Positions 19,343 through 27,674 of a stretch of DNA of 64,000 nucleotides are shown piece by piece. The notes under the pieces were generated by a model, which was given only the letters and a program-made list of their open reading frames with translations, did no database searches and was not told where the DNA came from. This stretch comes from Xanthomonas sp. Leaf131 (GTDB lineage: Bacteria; Pseudomonadota; Gammaproteobacteria; Xanthomonadales; Xanthomonadaceae): positions 217,381 to 281,380 of the forward strand of contig NZ_LMOG01000003.1 in the NCBI RefSeq assembly GCF_001423495.1. Direction: 5' to 3'. The position numbers were made by a program, and so were the translations under genes. Position 1 is the stretch's first letter. Every line of letters starts with the position of its first letter.

Positions 19343-20473
19343 ATGAGCAAACGCGATTACTACGAAGTGCTGGGCGTTGCCCGTGGCGCCAGCGACGAGG
19401 AGCTGAAGAAGGCGTATCGGCGCTGTGCGATGAAGTATCACCCGGACCGTAATCCTGGCGATGCCGCGGCCGAGGCGACCTTCAAGGACTGCAAGGAAGC
19501 CTACGAAGTGTTGTCGGACGGCAACAAGCGCCGCGCCTACGACGCGCATGGCCACGCTGCGTTCGAGCACGGCATGGGCGGTGGTGGCGGTGGGCCGGGT
19601 GGCCCGGACATGGGAGATATCTTTGGCGATATCTTCGGCAATATTTTTGGCGGTGGCGCCGCCGGTCCGCGCGCTGCGCGACGTGGCGCCGACGTCGGTT
19701 ACGTGTTGGAACTGGATCTGGAAGAAGCCGTCGCCGGCATCGAGCGCCGCATCGAGATCCCGACCCTGATCGAATGCGAGCCCTGCCACGGCAGCGGGTC
19801 GGAAGACGGCAAGGTGGAAGTCTGCGGCACCTGCCACGGACGCGGCCAGGTACGTATCCAGCGCGGCATCTTTGCGATGCAGCAGAGCTGCCCGCATTGC
19901 GATGGGCGCGGCACGCTGATCCAGAATCCGTGCAAGGTCTGCCACGGCGCCGGGCGCGTGGAAGAAGACAAGGTGCTGTCGATCAAGGTGCCTGCCGGTG
20001 TGGACACCGGCGACCGCATCCGTCTGGCAGGCGAGGGCGAGGCCGGTCCGGCCGGCACACCGCCGGGCGATCTGTATGTGGAAGTGCGCGTGCGCGAGCA
20101 TGCGATCTTCCAGCGCGATGGCGACGACCTGCATTGCGAAGTGCCGATCCGCATTTCGCAGGCGGCGCTCGGCGACACCGTGCGTGTGGCGACCCTGGGC
20201 GGGGAGGCGGAAATCCGCATTCCGGCCGAGACCCAGACCGGCAAGCTGTTCCGGTTGCGCGGCAAGGGCGTGCGCTCGGTACGCAGCCGCACCGAAGGCG
20301 ATCTGTACTGCCGCGTGGTGGTCGAAACGCCGGTAAATCTGACCGCCGATCAGCGCGAGTTGTTGCAGCAGTTCGAGTCCACCTTTACCGGTGAGGATGC
20401 GCGCAAGCATTCGCCCAAGTCGGCCACCTTCATCGATGGCGTCAAGGGATTCTGGGATCGAATGACGTCCTGA
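19343..20473 (+). CDS. dnaJ: co-chaperone DnaJ (Hsp40)
   Basis: 376 residues, class I. The J domain at the start contains the HPD tripeptide (KYHPDRNP), followed by a Gly/Phe region ([27 protein letters not shown]), four zinc-finger CxxCxGxG repeats beginning [24 protein letters not shown] and CKVCHGAG, and a C-terminal substrate-binding domain. The ATG at 19343 gives the canonical [12 protein letters not shown]; the frame open from 19280 runs through the repeat and is not used. Confidence 0.97.
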   Translation: MSKRDYYEVLGVARGASDEELKKAYRRCAMKYHPDRNPGDAAAEATFKDCKEAYEVLSDGNKRRAYDAHGHAAFEHGMGGGGGGPGGPDMGDIFGDIFGNIFGGGAAGPRAARRGADVGYVLELDLEEAVAGIERRIEIPTLIECEPCHGSGSEDGKVEVCGTCHGRGQVRIQRGIFAMQQSCPHCDGRGTLIQNPCKVCHGAGRVEEDKVLSIKVPAGVDTGDRIRLAGEGEAGPAGTPPGDLYVEVRVREHAIFQRDGDDLHCEVPIRISQAALGDTVRVATLGGEAEIRIPAETQTGKLFRLRGKGVRSVRSRTEGDLYCRVVVETPVNLTADQRELLQQFESTFTGEDARKHSPKSATFIDGVKGFWDRMTS

Positions 20474-20494
20474 TTCAGGCGTTTTGAGTCAGCG

Positions 20495-20540
20495 ATGGCC
20501 TGGCGTGCAGCGAACTGCATGCCGGGCCATTTTATTTTTA
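20495..20540 (+). terminator. rho-independent terminator of the dnaKJ operon
   Basis: ATGGCCTGGC pairs with GCCGGGCCAT (with GTGCAG/CTGCAT extending the stem inward) and is followed by TTTATTTTTA. It stands 22 bases after the dnaJ stop. Confidence 0.9.
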
Positions 20541-20750
20541 GCTGCGTGCATTGCAGTGTGGAATGTGGCGATGCGTTGCTTCGGCATTGCGCTGTGTTAA
20601 TGCCGTGCCGGCCTACGGCGTGACCTCTTCCATCTTGCAGAGTTGGTGCGCGCGCTTTTCGACAGCGTGGCGTATCTACCGCCCGTCTCTACAACACGCT
20701 TCCTACGTTGCGCGGATAATGGCGCCATCTCTTTCGAAGACGGCCGCCTC

Positions 20751-21659
20751 ATGAGCGATGCAACCGACAGCCACCTCGTCCACGGTCGCCGCCAGCGCCC
20801 GGATGGCCCTTCGCCGATCGATGTGATCTCGGTGCAGTCGCAGTTGGTCTACGGCCACGCCGGCAACAGCGCTGCGGTGCCGCCGTTGCGTGCGCTCGGG
20901 TTACGGGTGGCGGAAGTGCCCACCACGCTGCTGAGCAATGCGCCGTTCTACGCGACCTTGCGCGGCCGCATTCTGCCTGCCGATTGGTTGGCCGATCTGT
21001 TGTTGGGTGCGAGCGAACGTGGTCTGCCGCAACGTGCGCGAATGCTGGTGTCCGGCTATTTCGGCAGCCTGGCCAATGGCGAAGCATTCGCCGACTGGCT
21101 GGAGCAGACCTTGCCGCAGGCGCCGCAGCTGCGCTACTGCCTGGATCCGGTGATTGGCGACACGCACACCGGCCCGTATGTCGAACCCGGATTGGAGCGC
21201 GTGTTCGCCGAGCGGCTGTTGCCGCATGCCTGGTTGGTGACGCCGAATGCCTTCGAGCTTGAGCGGTTGACCGGTTTGCCGAGCCTGCGACAGGACGATG
21301 CCATTGTCGCCGCGCGCGCGTTGCTGGCGCGTGGTCCGCAGTGGGTGCTTGCGCACAGCGTGGCCGGCGCGGCCGGCGAACTGGTGACGCTGGCGGTGAG
21401 CAACGCGGCGGTGTACCGCTGGGCTACGCCGCATTTACCGGTGGATGTGGCCGGCACCGGCGATGTGTTGATGGCGTTGCTGATCGGGTTTCTGCTGCGC
21501 GATGTGGCGTTCGAGCAGGCGGTGGGGCATGCGCTCAGCGGTGTGCATAGCGCATTGGAAGCGACACTGGCTGCAGGCTTTGAGGAGTTCGATGTGTTGG
21601 CCGCCGCTCCGGCCGCGCTGGCGGGTGCACCGCGCTTTGCCGTCGAGCGCTTGGCATGA
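20751..21659 (+). CDS. pdxY: pyridoxal kinase (PdxY-like)
   Basis: 302 residues of the ribokinase/PfkB-like pyridoxal kinase group, which phosphorylates pyridoxal to PLP. Seen: VISVQSQLVYGHAGNSAAV at the start (the family's substrate loop), LVSGYFGS, CLDPVIGDTHTGPYV, VTPNAFELERLTG, and the anion-hole motif DVAGTGDVLMAL. The start at 20751 is chosen because an alignment-like N-terminus begins about 20 residues later; the frame opens at 20643 without support. It overlaps the next gene by 4 bases. Confidence 0.9.
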   Translation: MSDATDSHLVHGRRQRPDGPSPIDVISVQSQLVYGHAGNSAAVPPLRALGLRVAEVPTTLLSNAPFYATLRGRILPADWLADLLLGASERGLPQRARMLVSGYFGSLANGEAFADWLEQTLPQAPQLRYCLDPVIGDTHTGPYVEPGLERVFAERLLPHAWLVTPNAFELERLTGLPSLRQDDAIVAARALLARGPQWVLAHSVAGAAGELVTLAVSNAAVYRWATPHLPVDVAGTGDVLMALLIGFLLRDVAFEQAVGHALSGVHSALEATLAAGFEEFDVLAAAPAALAGAPRFAVERLA

Positions 21660-22783
21660 TCGCGCAGCCGGTGATCGGCATTGTCGGCATCGCCGGCGCT
21701 TACGGTCGCTGGCTGGCGCAGTTTCTGCGCACGCGCATGCAGTTGGAGGTGATTGGCTACGACCCGGCCGAGGTCGGCGGCATGGACGAGGCGACCCTGG
21801 CACAGCGTGCGGATGTGCTGATTTTTTCTGCGCCGATTCGCCACACCGCCGCGTTGATCGAGCGCTATGTCGAACTCGCTGGGCCGCGCGCGGCGTCGCA
21901 GCTGTGGATGGATGTCACCTCGATCAAGCAGGCGCCGGTGGCCGCAATGCTGGCCTCGCAGGCTGAGGTCGTCGGCCTGCATCCGATGACCGCACCGCCC
22001 AAGTCGCCGACCTTGAAGGGGCGGGTGATGGTGGTTTGCGAGGCGCGTTTGCAGCGTTGGTCTACGTGGGTGCAGACGCTCTATAGCGCGCTGCAGGCCG
22101 AGTGCGTGTACGCCACGCCCGAGCACCATGACCGTGTGATGGCCCTGGTGCAGGCAATGGTGCACGCCACCCATCTGGCGCAGGCCGGCACCTTGCGCGA
22201 CTACGCGCCGCTGCTCGGCGAACTGCGCGCGCTGATGCCGTATCGCTCGGCCTCGTTCGAGCTGGATACCGCGGTGATCGCGCGCATCCTTTCGCTCAAT
22301 CCGTCGATCTACGAAGACATCCAGTTCGGTAACCCGTACGTGGGCGAGATGCTCGATCGGCTGCTGCTGCAACTGCAGGAATTGCGCGCTCTGATCGCAC
22401 AAGGCGACGATGCAGCGCGTGCGCAGTTTCGCACTCGATTTCTGCACGACAACGCACAGGCACTGCAAAGCGCGTCGCTTGCAGCGGGCAACTACACCTA
22501 TGAGCGCGTGGGTTATCTGTTGGCCGATCTCACCGAGCCGCTGACCTTGAGCGTTTATCTGCCGGAAGATCAACCCGGTTCGCTGCGCGCACTGCTGCAC
22601 GTGTTCGAGCAGCATGGGGTGAATCTGTCGTCGATCCACTCCTCGCGCACGCCGGTGGGCGAGCTGCATTTCCGGATCGGCTTCGAGCCGAACAGCGATC
22701 GTGCGGCGTTGGCGCACGCTGCCAGCGAGATCGATCGCAGCGGGATCGGGCGTGTGCTGGAGCGTTCCGATCGCGTTGGGTAA
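21656..22783 (+). CDS. prephenate dehydrogenase with C-terminal ACT domain
   Basis: 375 residues; oxidative decarboxylation of prephenate to 4-hydroxyphenylpyruvate, leading to tyrosine. The N-terminal dinucleotide fold reads GIVGIAGAYGRW, followed by ADVLIFSAPIRHTAALIE, DVTSIKQAPV and GLHPMTAP with the catalytic-type His. The C-terminal ACT domain begins LTLSVYLPEDQPGSLRALL and probably binds an aromatic amino acid for feedback control. It overlaps pdxY by ATGA, so the two are translationally coupled, which may make sense because PLP-dependent transaminases act next in the tyrosine route. Confidence 0.88.
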   Translation: MIAQPVIGIVGIAGAYGRWLAQFLRTRMQLEVIGYDPAEVGGMDEATLAQRADVLIFSAPIRHTAALIERYVELAGPRAASQLWMDVTSIKQAPVAAMLASQAEVVGLHPMTAPPKSPTLKGRVMVVCEARLQRWSTWVQTLYSALQAECVYATPEHHDRVMALVQAMVHATHLAQAGTLRDYAPLLGELRALMPYRSASFELDTAVIARILSLNPSIYEDIQFGNPYVGEMLDRLLLQLQELRALIAQGDDAARAQFRTRFLHDNAQALQSASLAAGNYTYERVGYLLADLTEPLTLSVYLPEDQPGSLRALLHVFEQHGVNLSSIHSSRTPVGELHFRIGFEPNSDRAALAHAASEIDRSGIGRVLERSDRVG

Positions 22784-22953
22784 CGGTGGGGCAGGCGTGC
22801 GGTTGGTCGACGTCGATGTTGGTATCGGGCTGCCGGGATGTGAGCAGCAATCATGTGTGGTTTGGCTGCAGTCGAGGCGAGGAGTCGACGTCGCAAGTGA
22901 TTGTCGCCTGGCTGATTGGCGCTTGGCGTAATGCCGCGCACTCACAACATACA

Positions 22954-23001
22954 TTTCATCCACACAGGGTGTGGATGAAATCTGCACAAGCATGTGGATA
23001 A
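22954..23001. repeat. palindrome and DnaA-box-like cluster
   Basis: A perfect inverted repeat with 12-base arms TTTCATCCACAC / GTGTGGATGAAA and a 3-base loop occupies 22954-22980. At 22993-23001 stands TGTGGATAA, the exact complement of the strong DnaA box TTATCCACA. Each palindrome arm contains TCATCCACA, one base away from that box. So three box-like sites lie in 48 noncoding bases downstream of the prephenate dehydrogenase gene. Function is not shown. Confidence 0.55.
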
Positions 23002-23065
23002 CTGCGCGCAGCCATTGCGCTGCAACGGCTGCGGCTTGGGTGGCTAAAAAATGACCAGTGCCATC

Positions 23066-23278
23066 TCAGGACGTCGAAAGCCGCAACTCGCCACCCTGGG
23101 TGACGAAGCGCTGGCCGTGCCGTTGCAGGTGGCGGCCATCGGGAAGTTCGTAACGTGGCGCAGCGTGCACGTTCGTGCGGGACTGCTGCCCGTTTGAGGA
23201 TTCGAGCTCGTCGCGGAATTCGATGATGACGTAAGACTCGCCATCTGCACCGACTGCGGGAAATTGCCGAAAAGACAT
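23066..23278 (-). CDS. small conserved-type hypothetical protein
   Basis: 70 residues, starting MSFRQFPAVGADGESYVIIEF and containing APRYELPDGRHLQRHGQRF near residue 45. It looks like a compact beta-rich cytoplasmic protein with no signal peptide. The ATG at 23278 is preceded by GGAGGTGCGT, a strong ribosome binding site, and the longer frame to 23425 is not supported. It lies downstream of the TolC-type gene on the same strand. Function unknown. Confidence 0.75.
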   Translation of the reverse strand: MSFRQFPAVGADGESYVIIEFRDELESSNGQQSRTNVHAAPRYELPDGRHLQRHGQRFVTQGGELRLSTS

Positions 23279-23421
23279 ACGCACCTCCGAAAGATTCCAG
23301 GGTCGCAGTGCGAACCGCCAGGGACCGCACGACCGGCACCGGGCCGGTGGAGGCGAGCATGCGCAGGCCGGTGTTACACGGGCGTCATTGCGCGATGCGG
23401 AAAAGTTCGAACGACGCCGGC

Positions 23422-24825
23422 TCAACGACTCAGCTGCAACGCATCCCGATCCGCCGTGGCCGCTGCCAGCTCCGCGCGGGCCGAGGCAATCCGCGCCTGC
23501 GCGTCGATCAAACGCACGCGTGCGTCGTTGGCGGTTTCTTCGCGCTGGTTGACCAGGAAGAAGTCGCCCGACCCCAGCTCGAAGCGGCGCCGCTCGGCCG
23601 CGGCGAGGCGATCGGCCAGGCTGCGTTCTTCGTCGGCGATCTTGGCCAGCCGCTCGGCGGCGTTGAGCGAGATGACCACCGACTCGACCTCCACCGAGAT
23701 CTGGTCGCGCAAAAAACGGCTGCGTTGATCCAGCGCTTCGATCTCGGCGCGCGCTTCGGCAACGCGGCCCTTGGCGGCGCGGTTTTCCAGCGGCACGCTG
23801 AAACGGAAGCCGATGATGGCATCGGTTGGCGAGCGGTTCGGGCCGCCGACGCCGGGATCGCCCAGATCCTTGCTGACTTCCAGGCTCACATCCAGGCGCG
23901 GTTTCAGGTCGTTCTGCGCCAGCATCAGTCGCGCGGTGGCCTGATCGATGCGGGTCAGCACGGCGCGGTAGTCCGGGCGCTCCACCGGTGCGGTGATCTT
24001 GTTGGCACCGGCCAGGCCTTCCAACGCCGAGGTATCGGCCGGCAGGCGCTCGCTGGAGACGATCAGCGGCATGCCGGTGTCGTCGCGCAGATACAGCGAC
24101 AAGGCATTGGCCGCATTGGCGAAGTCCTGTTCCGAGCGCACCACCAGCGCGCGTCGGCGCACCAGGTTCTGGTCGTTTTCGATCAGCAGGATGGTGGGGC
24201 GCGCGCCCAGCGTCACCTGCCGCGAAATCGCGTTGCGGCGTTGCTCGGCCAGTTGCAGCAGGTCGTTGTACGCGCGCAGTTTCAGGCCGGCCGCGACCCA
24301 GCTCTGGTACGCATCCACCGCGCGCCGCTGTACGCCGATGGCCACCATTTCCGCTTCGTACTGGGCGACATTGATATCGGCGCTGGCAACGCTGCGCCTG
24401 GTGCGGCGCTCGTCGACCACGCGGTCGCGCAGCAGCGCATACAGCGCGCCCACTTTTACTTCGCCGCCGCGGTCGGTGTAGGACTTGTCTTCGTAGACCG
24501 GGAACGAACCACGCGAGGAGCGATAACCGCCGTAGTAATAGCCACCGTTGTTATCGAACGGGCGCTTGACGGTGCTTTCGATCGCGCTGCCGTCGTAGTA
24601 CCCGGCTTCGCGCGAGCGGCCGTCGATATCGAACACGGTGTCGAACGCGCCGTCGGCCGACATGCCTTTGCCTTCGGCCTGACGAACCTTGGCCAGTGAT
24701 TCGACAATCTGCGGCGCGGAGCGGGCCGAGGACTGCAGCACCTGGTCCAGGGTCAGCGGGGCGGTTTGGGCGACAACCGCACCCGGCGCGAGCGCGATCA
24801 GCAGGACGACAAGACGGCCAATCAT
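23422..24825 (-). CDS. TolC-family outer-membrane efflux protein
   Basis: 467 residues with a cleavable signal peptide (MIGRLVVLLIALAPGAVVAQ) and two long OEP helix repeats (for example LRAYNDLLQLAEQRRNAIS and the C-terminal LAAAERRRFELGSGDFFLVNQRE). The tract DNNGGYYYGGYRSSRG near residue 97 is unusually tyrosine/glycine rich. It overlaps the HlyD-type gene by ATGA and would provide the outer-membrane duct of this secretion system. Confidence 0.9.
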   Translation of the reverse strand: MIGRLVVLLIALAPGAVVAQTAPLTLDQVLQSSARSAPQIVESLAKVRQAEGKGMSADGAFDTVFDIDGRSREAGYYDGSAIESTVKRPFDNNGGYYYGGYRSSRGSFPVYEDKSYTDRGGEVKVGALYALLRDRVVDERRTRRSVASADINVAQYEAEMVAIGVQRRAVDAYQSWVAAGLKLRAYNDLLQLAEQRRNAISRQVTLGARPTILLIENDQNLVRRRALVVRSEQDFANAANALSLYLRDDTGMPLIVSSERLPADTSALEGLAGANKITAPVERPDYRAVLTRIDQATARLMLAQNDLKPRLDVSLEVSKDLGDPGVGGPNRSPTDAIIGFRFSVPLENRAAKGRVAEARAEIEALDQRSRFLRDQISVEVESVVISLNAAERLAKIADEERSLADRLAAAERRRFELGSGDFFLVNQREETANDARVRLIDAQARIASARAELAAATADRDALQLSR

Positions 24826-25907
24826 TTCTTGCCCGTCGCGTCGTCTTCGGTCTTGGACGCCGCCGGTTTGGCCTTGCTCTCATCCTGCGTCGTCGCTGCC
24901 GGGCGCCGGCCGAATTCCAGCGGGAAGTTGTTGAGCTGGCGCCACAGTTCGTAGCCGACCTTCACCGTTTCGCCCTGCACCCAGCCGCGGACCTTGCCGC
25001 CCTGACGGGCGAATTCCTGTGCCGGCCAGGCCGGCTTGCCCGGCTGCGGTTCGACCAGGATGCGGAACAAGCCATCGGGCGCGGCATTGGGGTCGATGGC
25101 ACGGACGCGGCCGTCGAACATGCCATGTGCCACCGACGGCCAGCCGCTGAACTGGATCGCCGGCCAGCCTTCGAATTCCAGCCGCACCGGGCGGCCGGGG
25201 CGGATCAGCGGCACGTCGCGGCCGTCGATATACAGCTCGACCGCGCGCTCCACCCGCTCCGGGGCGATCACCGCCAGCACCGTGCCGGGCGAGACCATCG
25301 CGCTGCCGCTGGCGGCATTGAGCTGCTGCACGCGGCCATCGCGCGGTGCGCGCACCAACTGCGCGGACTGGCGATTCAGCTGGATGTCGATGCGGGTCAG
25401 CTTGGCGCGCGACTCGGCCAGCTTGGCATCGGCCTCGGCGACCTTGATCTGGGTCAGCTCGAAGTCGCGGCGGCCGGCCAGGCCTTCGGCAAGCAATTGC
25501 CTGCTGCGCGCCACGTCGATGCTGGCAACCGCGCGCGATTGCTGGATCGCGGCGATTTCGGCCTGTACCTGTGCGCGTTCGCTGGCCAGGCGGGTGAGCA
25601 GATCCGGATCCAGATCGCCGACGCGCGCGATCGGATCGCCGCGCGAAACATGCTGGCCATCGTGCACATACCAGCGTTCGACGCGGCCGGGCACGAAGGC
25701 AGTGACCTGTTGCTGGCGGTCGCCCGGATCCAGCGCCACCACCTGGCCCTTGCCGCTGGCGGTCTGCACCCACGGCGCCAGGGCCAGAATCGCGCCGGCA
25801 ATGGCAATGCCGATCAGCAGCATCCACGCCAGCGCCTTGGCGATGCTGGGCGGGCGCATGGCCGCCAGCGTAGGGAAGTGCGCGTTGCGATCAGCGACGT
25901 GCTGCAT
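24822..25907 (-). CDS. HlyD-family periplasmic adaptor
   Basis: 361 residues. One TM helix at about residues 24-46 (ALAWMLLIGIAIAGAILALAP), then a biotinyl-lipoyl-like half motif (VVALDPGDRQQQVTAFVPG), a coiled-coil hairpin (~100-190) rich in Arg/Ala/Glu, and the second lipoyl half (LVRAPRDGRVQQLNAASG). The C-terminal 25 residues are Lys/Ala rich. It links the inner-membrane ABC subunit to the TolC-like protein. It overlaps the ABC gene by 17 bases and the TolC gene by 4. Confidence 0.92.
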   Translation of the reverse strand: MQHVADRNAHFPTLAAMRPPSIAKALAWMLLIGIAIAGAILALAPWVQTASGKGQVVALDPGDRQQQVTAFVPGRVERWYVHDGQHVSRGDPIARVGDLDPDLLTRLASERAQVQAEIAAIQQSRAVASIDVARSRQLLAEGLAGRRDFELTQIKVAEADAKLAESRAKLTRIDIQLNRQSAQLVRAPRDGRVQQLNAASGSAMVSPGTVLAVIAPERVERAVELYIDGRDVPLIRPGRPVRLEFEGWPAIQFSGWPSVAHGMFDGRVRAIDPNAAPDGLFRILVEPQPGKPAWPAQEFARQGGKVRGWVQGETVKVGYELWRQLNNFPLEFGRRPAATTQDESKAKPAASKTEDDATGKK

Positions 25908-27579
25908 CGTTTGCCTCCTGCGTCGCTGCGATCAATTCGGCGCGTGTGGCAAAGCGCTGCTGCTGCTCGGGCTGCAGATGGAACCAGCCATCCAGGGTGA
26001 TGTCTTCCGGCCTGCCGGTGCACAGCAGCACGGTGGTGCCGGCCTCTTTCAGACGACGCAACACGTCGACCAAACGATCGGCGGGAATCAGATCGTACAA
26101 CTGCGACAGCATCAGCACGCGCGGGCGCACCAGCAGCGCATTGGCCAGCTTCAGCGCCATCACTTCGCCGATCCACAGCGGATAGCCCGACGCGGCCAGG
26201 CGCGTATCCAGACCGTGCGCAAGCGCGGCGATGCGGCTGCGCAGCCCGACGGCATCGATCGCTTCCAGCATCGCTTCGGAGGTCACATCGGCCGATGCCA
26301 GCGCCAGATACTCGCGAATGGTGACTTCGACAATGCTGGGTCGGTCGAGCACCGTCACTTCCGAGCGCAGCAGATACATGTCGAAGGTGGCCATATCTGC
26401 GCCGCCCACCATCACCAGCCCGCGATCGGGTACCACGTGGCGCTTCAGGATCATCGCCAGCAGCCGCTCTGCGCCGCCATCGGCCATCGTCACCAGTTGC
26501 TCGCCGGCGGCCAGCGAAAAGTCGAAACGTGCACCGTCGATCACCACGCCATCCAGGCGCACCGCGCTGGTGCCGGGCGTTTTGCCGCGTGCGACCACGG
26601 CGCGTTCCTGCGGGATCGCAAACAGCAGCGACAGCTCTTCCGAGCTCGCCACCAGGTCGTAGAACGCGTCCAGGTAACCACCGAGTTGCGAGATACCGTA
26701 GAAGACCGCGCTGAGGATCAGTTCGGCCGCGACCAGCTGGCCGATCGACAGCTCGCCGCGCAGGATCAGGTTGCCGCCCAGCGCCAGTAACGCTGCGCTG
26801 GCTACCGCGTAGACCAGCAAAAACGCCACCGTCTGGGTGAAGCTGTAGCGGAAATGGCGCCGATGCCGATCCACATACGCGGCGGTGACGGCCTCGGAGC
26901 GGTCCATCGCGAAATTGAGGTGGCGGCTGGATTTATAGAAGCCGTTGGAGCCGCCGACACTTTCCAGCCAGCGTGCGGCCTCGTGCTTGGCATGGCTCAG
27001 ATCGACCGCGGTGCGGATCGAGCCGCGCGACCAGATCATCCAGATGCCGAAGATGACCAGCAGCAACAAAGCGTTGAAGCCGAGAAAGAACGGATGGTAG
27101 AAACTGGTGAGTATCAGCCCGACCGCCGATTGCAGCACGATGGTGAAAGCGCCGATCGCCAGGCTCGGCACCGCTTTTTGCACCACCACCAGATCGAAGT
27201 AGCGATTGAACATGTCGCCGCGGTTCTGGTCGGCGAAGAACGGATTTTGCGCATGCACCGCACGCACCGTGATTTCGGACACCACACGCGCAAACAGCCG
27301 GCGCTCGAACAGCGCCATGACCCACACCCGCATCGCACTCAGGCCGGCCACCAGCAACAACAGCCCCAGCAGCAGGCTCGACAGCGTCCACAACGGCGCC
27401 GGCAACGCGGTGTTGGCCACGCTGTTGATCAGCAACTGCACCGAGATCGGTGTGGCCAGCGACAGCAGGCTGATCGCAACGCCGTAGACCATGGCCAGAC
27501 GCACATACGGCATGTCCGGCCCGACGATCTCCGCCAGCCAGGCTCCCGCTTCCCGCCATCCGATCTGCTTGCCCGCCAT
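25891..27579 (-). CDS. ABC exporter-like subunit with degenerate nucleotide-binding domain
   Basis: 562 residues with the layout of a half-size type I secretion ABC protein: six TM helices within residues ~25-320, then a ~230-residue domain with the ABC-ATPase fold. All catalytic motifs are altered. The Walker A place reads MADGGAER (365-372, Lys replaced by Glu371); the signature LSGGQ place reads LWIGE (468-472); Walker B ends VLMLSQ (Asp/Glu replaced by Ser492/Gln493); the switch His place reads CTGRPE (Gly522). The surrounding secondary structure remains alignable, for example EVTIREYLALAS after the Q-loop. So it is probably ATPase-inactive. No peptidase C39 domain. The cargo is unknown. 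Confidence 0.9.
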   Translation of the reverse strand: MAGKQIGWREAGAWLAEIVGPDMPYVRLAMVYGVAISLLSLATPISVQLLINSVANTALPAPLWTLSSLLLGLLLLVAGLSAMRVWVMALFERRLFARVVSEITVRAVHAQNPFFADQNRGDMFNRYFDLVVVQKAVPSLAIGAFTIVLQSAVGLILTSFYHPFFLGFNALLLLVIFGIWMIWSRGSIRTAVDLSHAKHEAARWLESVGGSNGFYKSSRHLNFAMDRSEAVTAAYVDRHRRHFRYSFTQTVAFLLVYAVASAALLALGGNLILRGELSIGQLVAAELILSAVFYGISQLGGYLDAFYDLVASSEELSLLFAIPQERAVVARGKTPGTSAVRLDGVVIDGARFDFSLAAGEQLVTMADGGAERLLAMILKRHVVPDRGLVMVGGADMATFDMYLLRSEVTVLDRPSIVEVTIREYLALASADVTSEAMLEAIDAVGLRSRIAALAHGLDTRLAASGYPLWIGEVMALKLANALLVRPRVLMLSQLYDLIPADRLVDVLRRLKEAGTTVLLCTGRPEDITLDGWFHLQPEQQQRFATRAELIAATQEANDAARR

Positions 27580-27653
27580 TCGATTTCCGTTGATGAGTTC
27601 AATGAAGCATTGACGAGTTGCAGCTGGTGAACAAGGCCGCAGCGCTTATTCGA

Positions 27654-27674
27654 CGCATAGGATTTTCCTATGCG
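27654..27674. promoter_or_regulatory. palindromic operator candidate (ATAG-N7-CTAT)
   Basis: Perfect 9-base arms CGCATAGGA / TCCTATGCG around TTT. It contains ATAG, seven bases, CTAT, which is the half-site layout bound by OxyR. It overlaps the stop codon of the LysR gene and lies 75-95 bases before the ATG of the ABC gene. It could instead be a weak terminator stem; there is no long U-tract. Confidence 0.55.

Noticed and set aside
23422..27579. Assignment as a RaxABC-type or RTX secretion operon
   Set aside because: The ABC protein lacks both the peptidase C39 domain and ATPase motifs, and no leader-peptide substrate gene is nearby.
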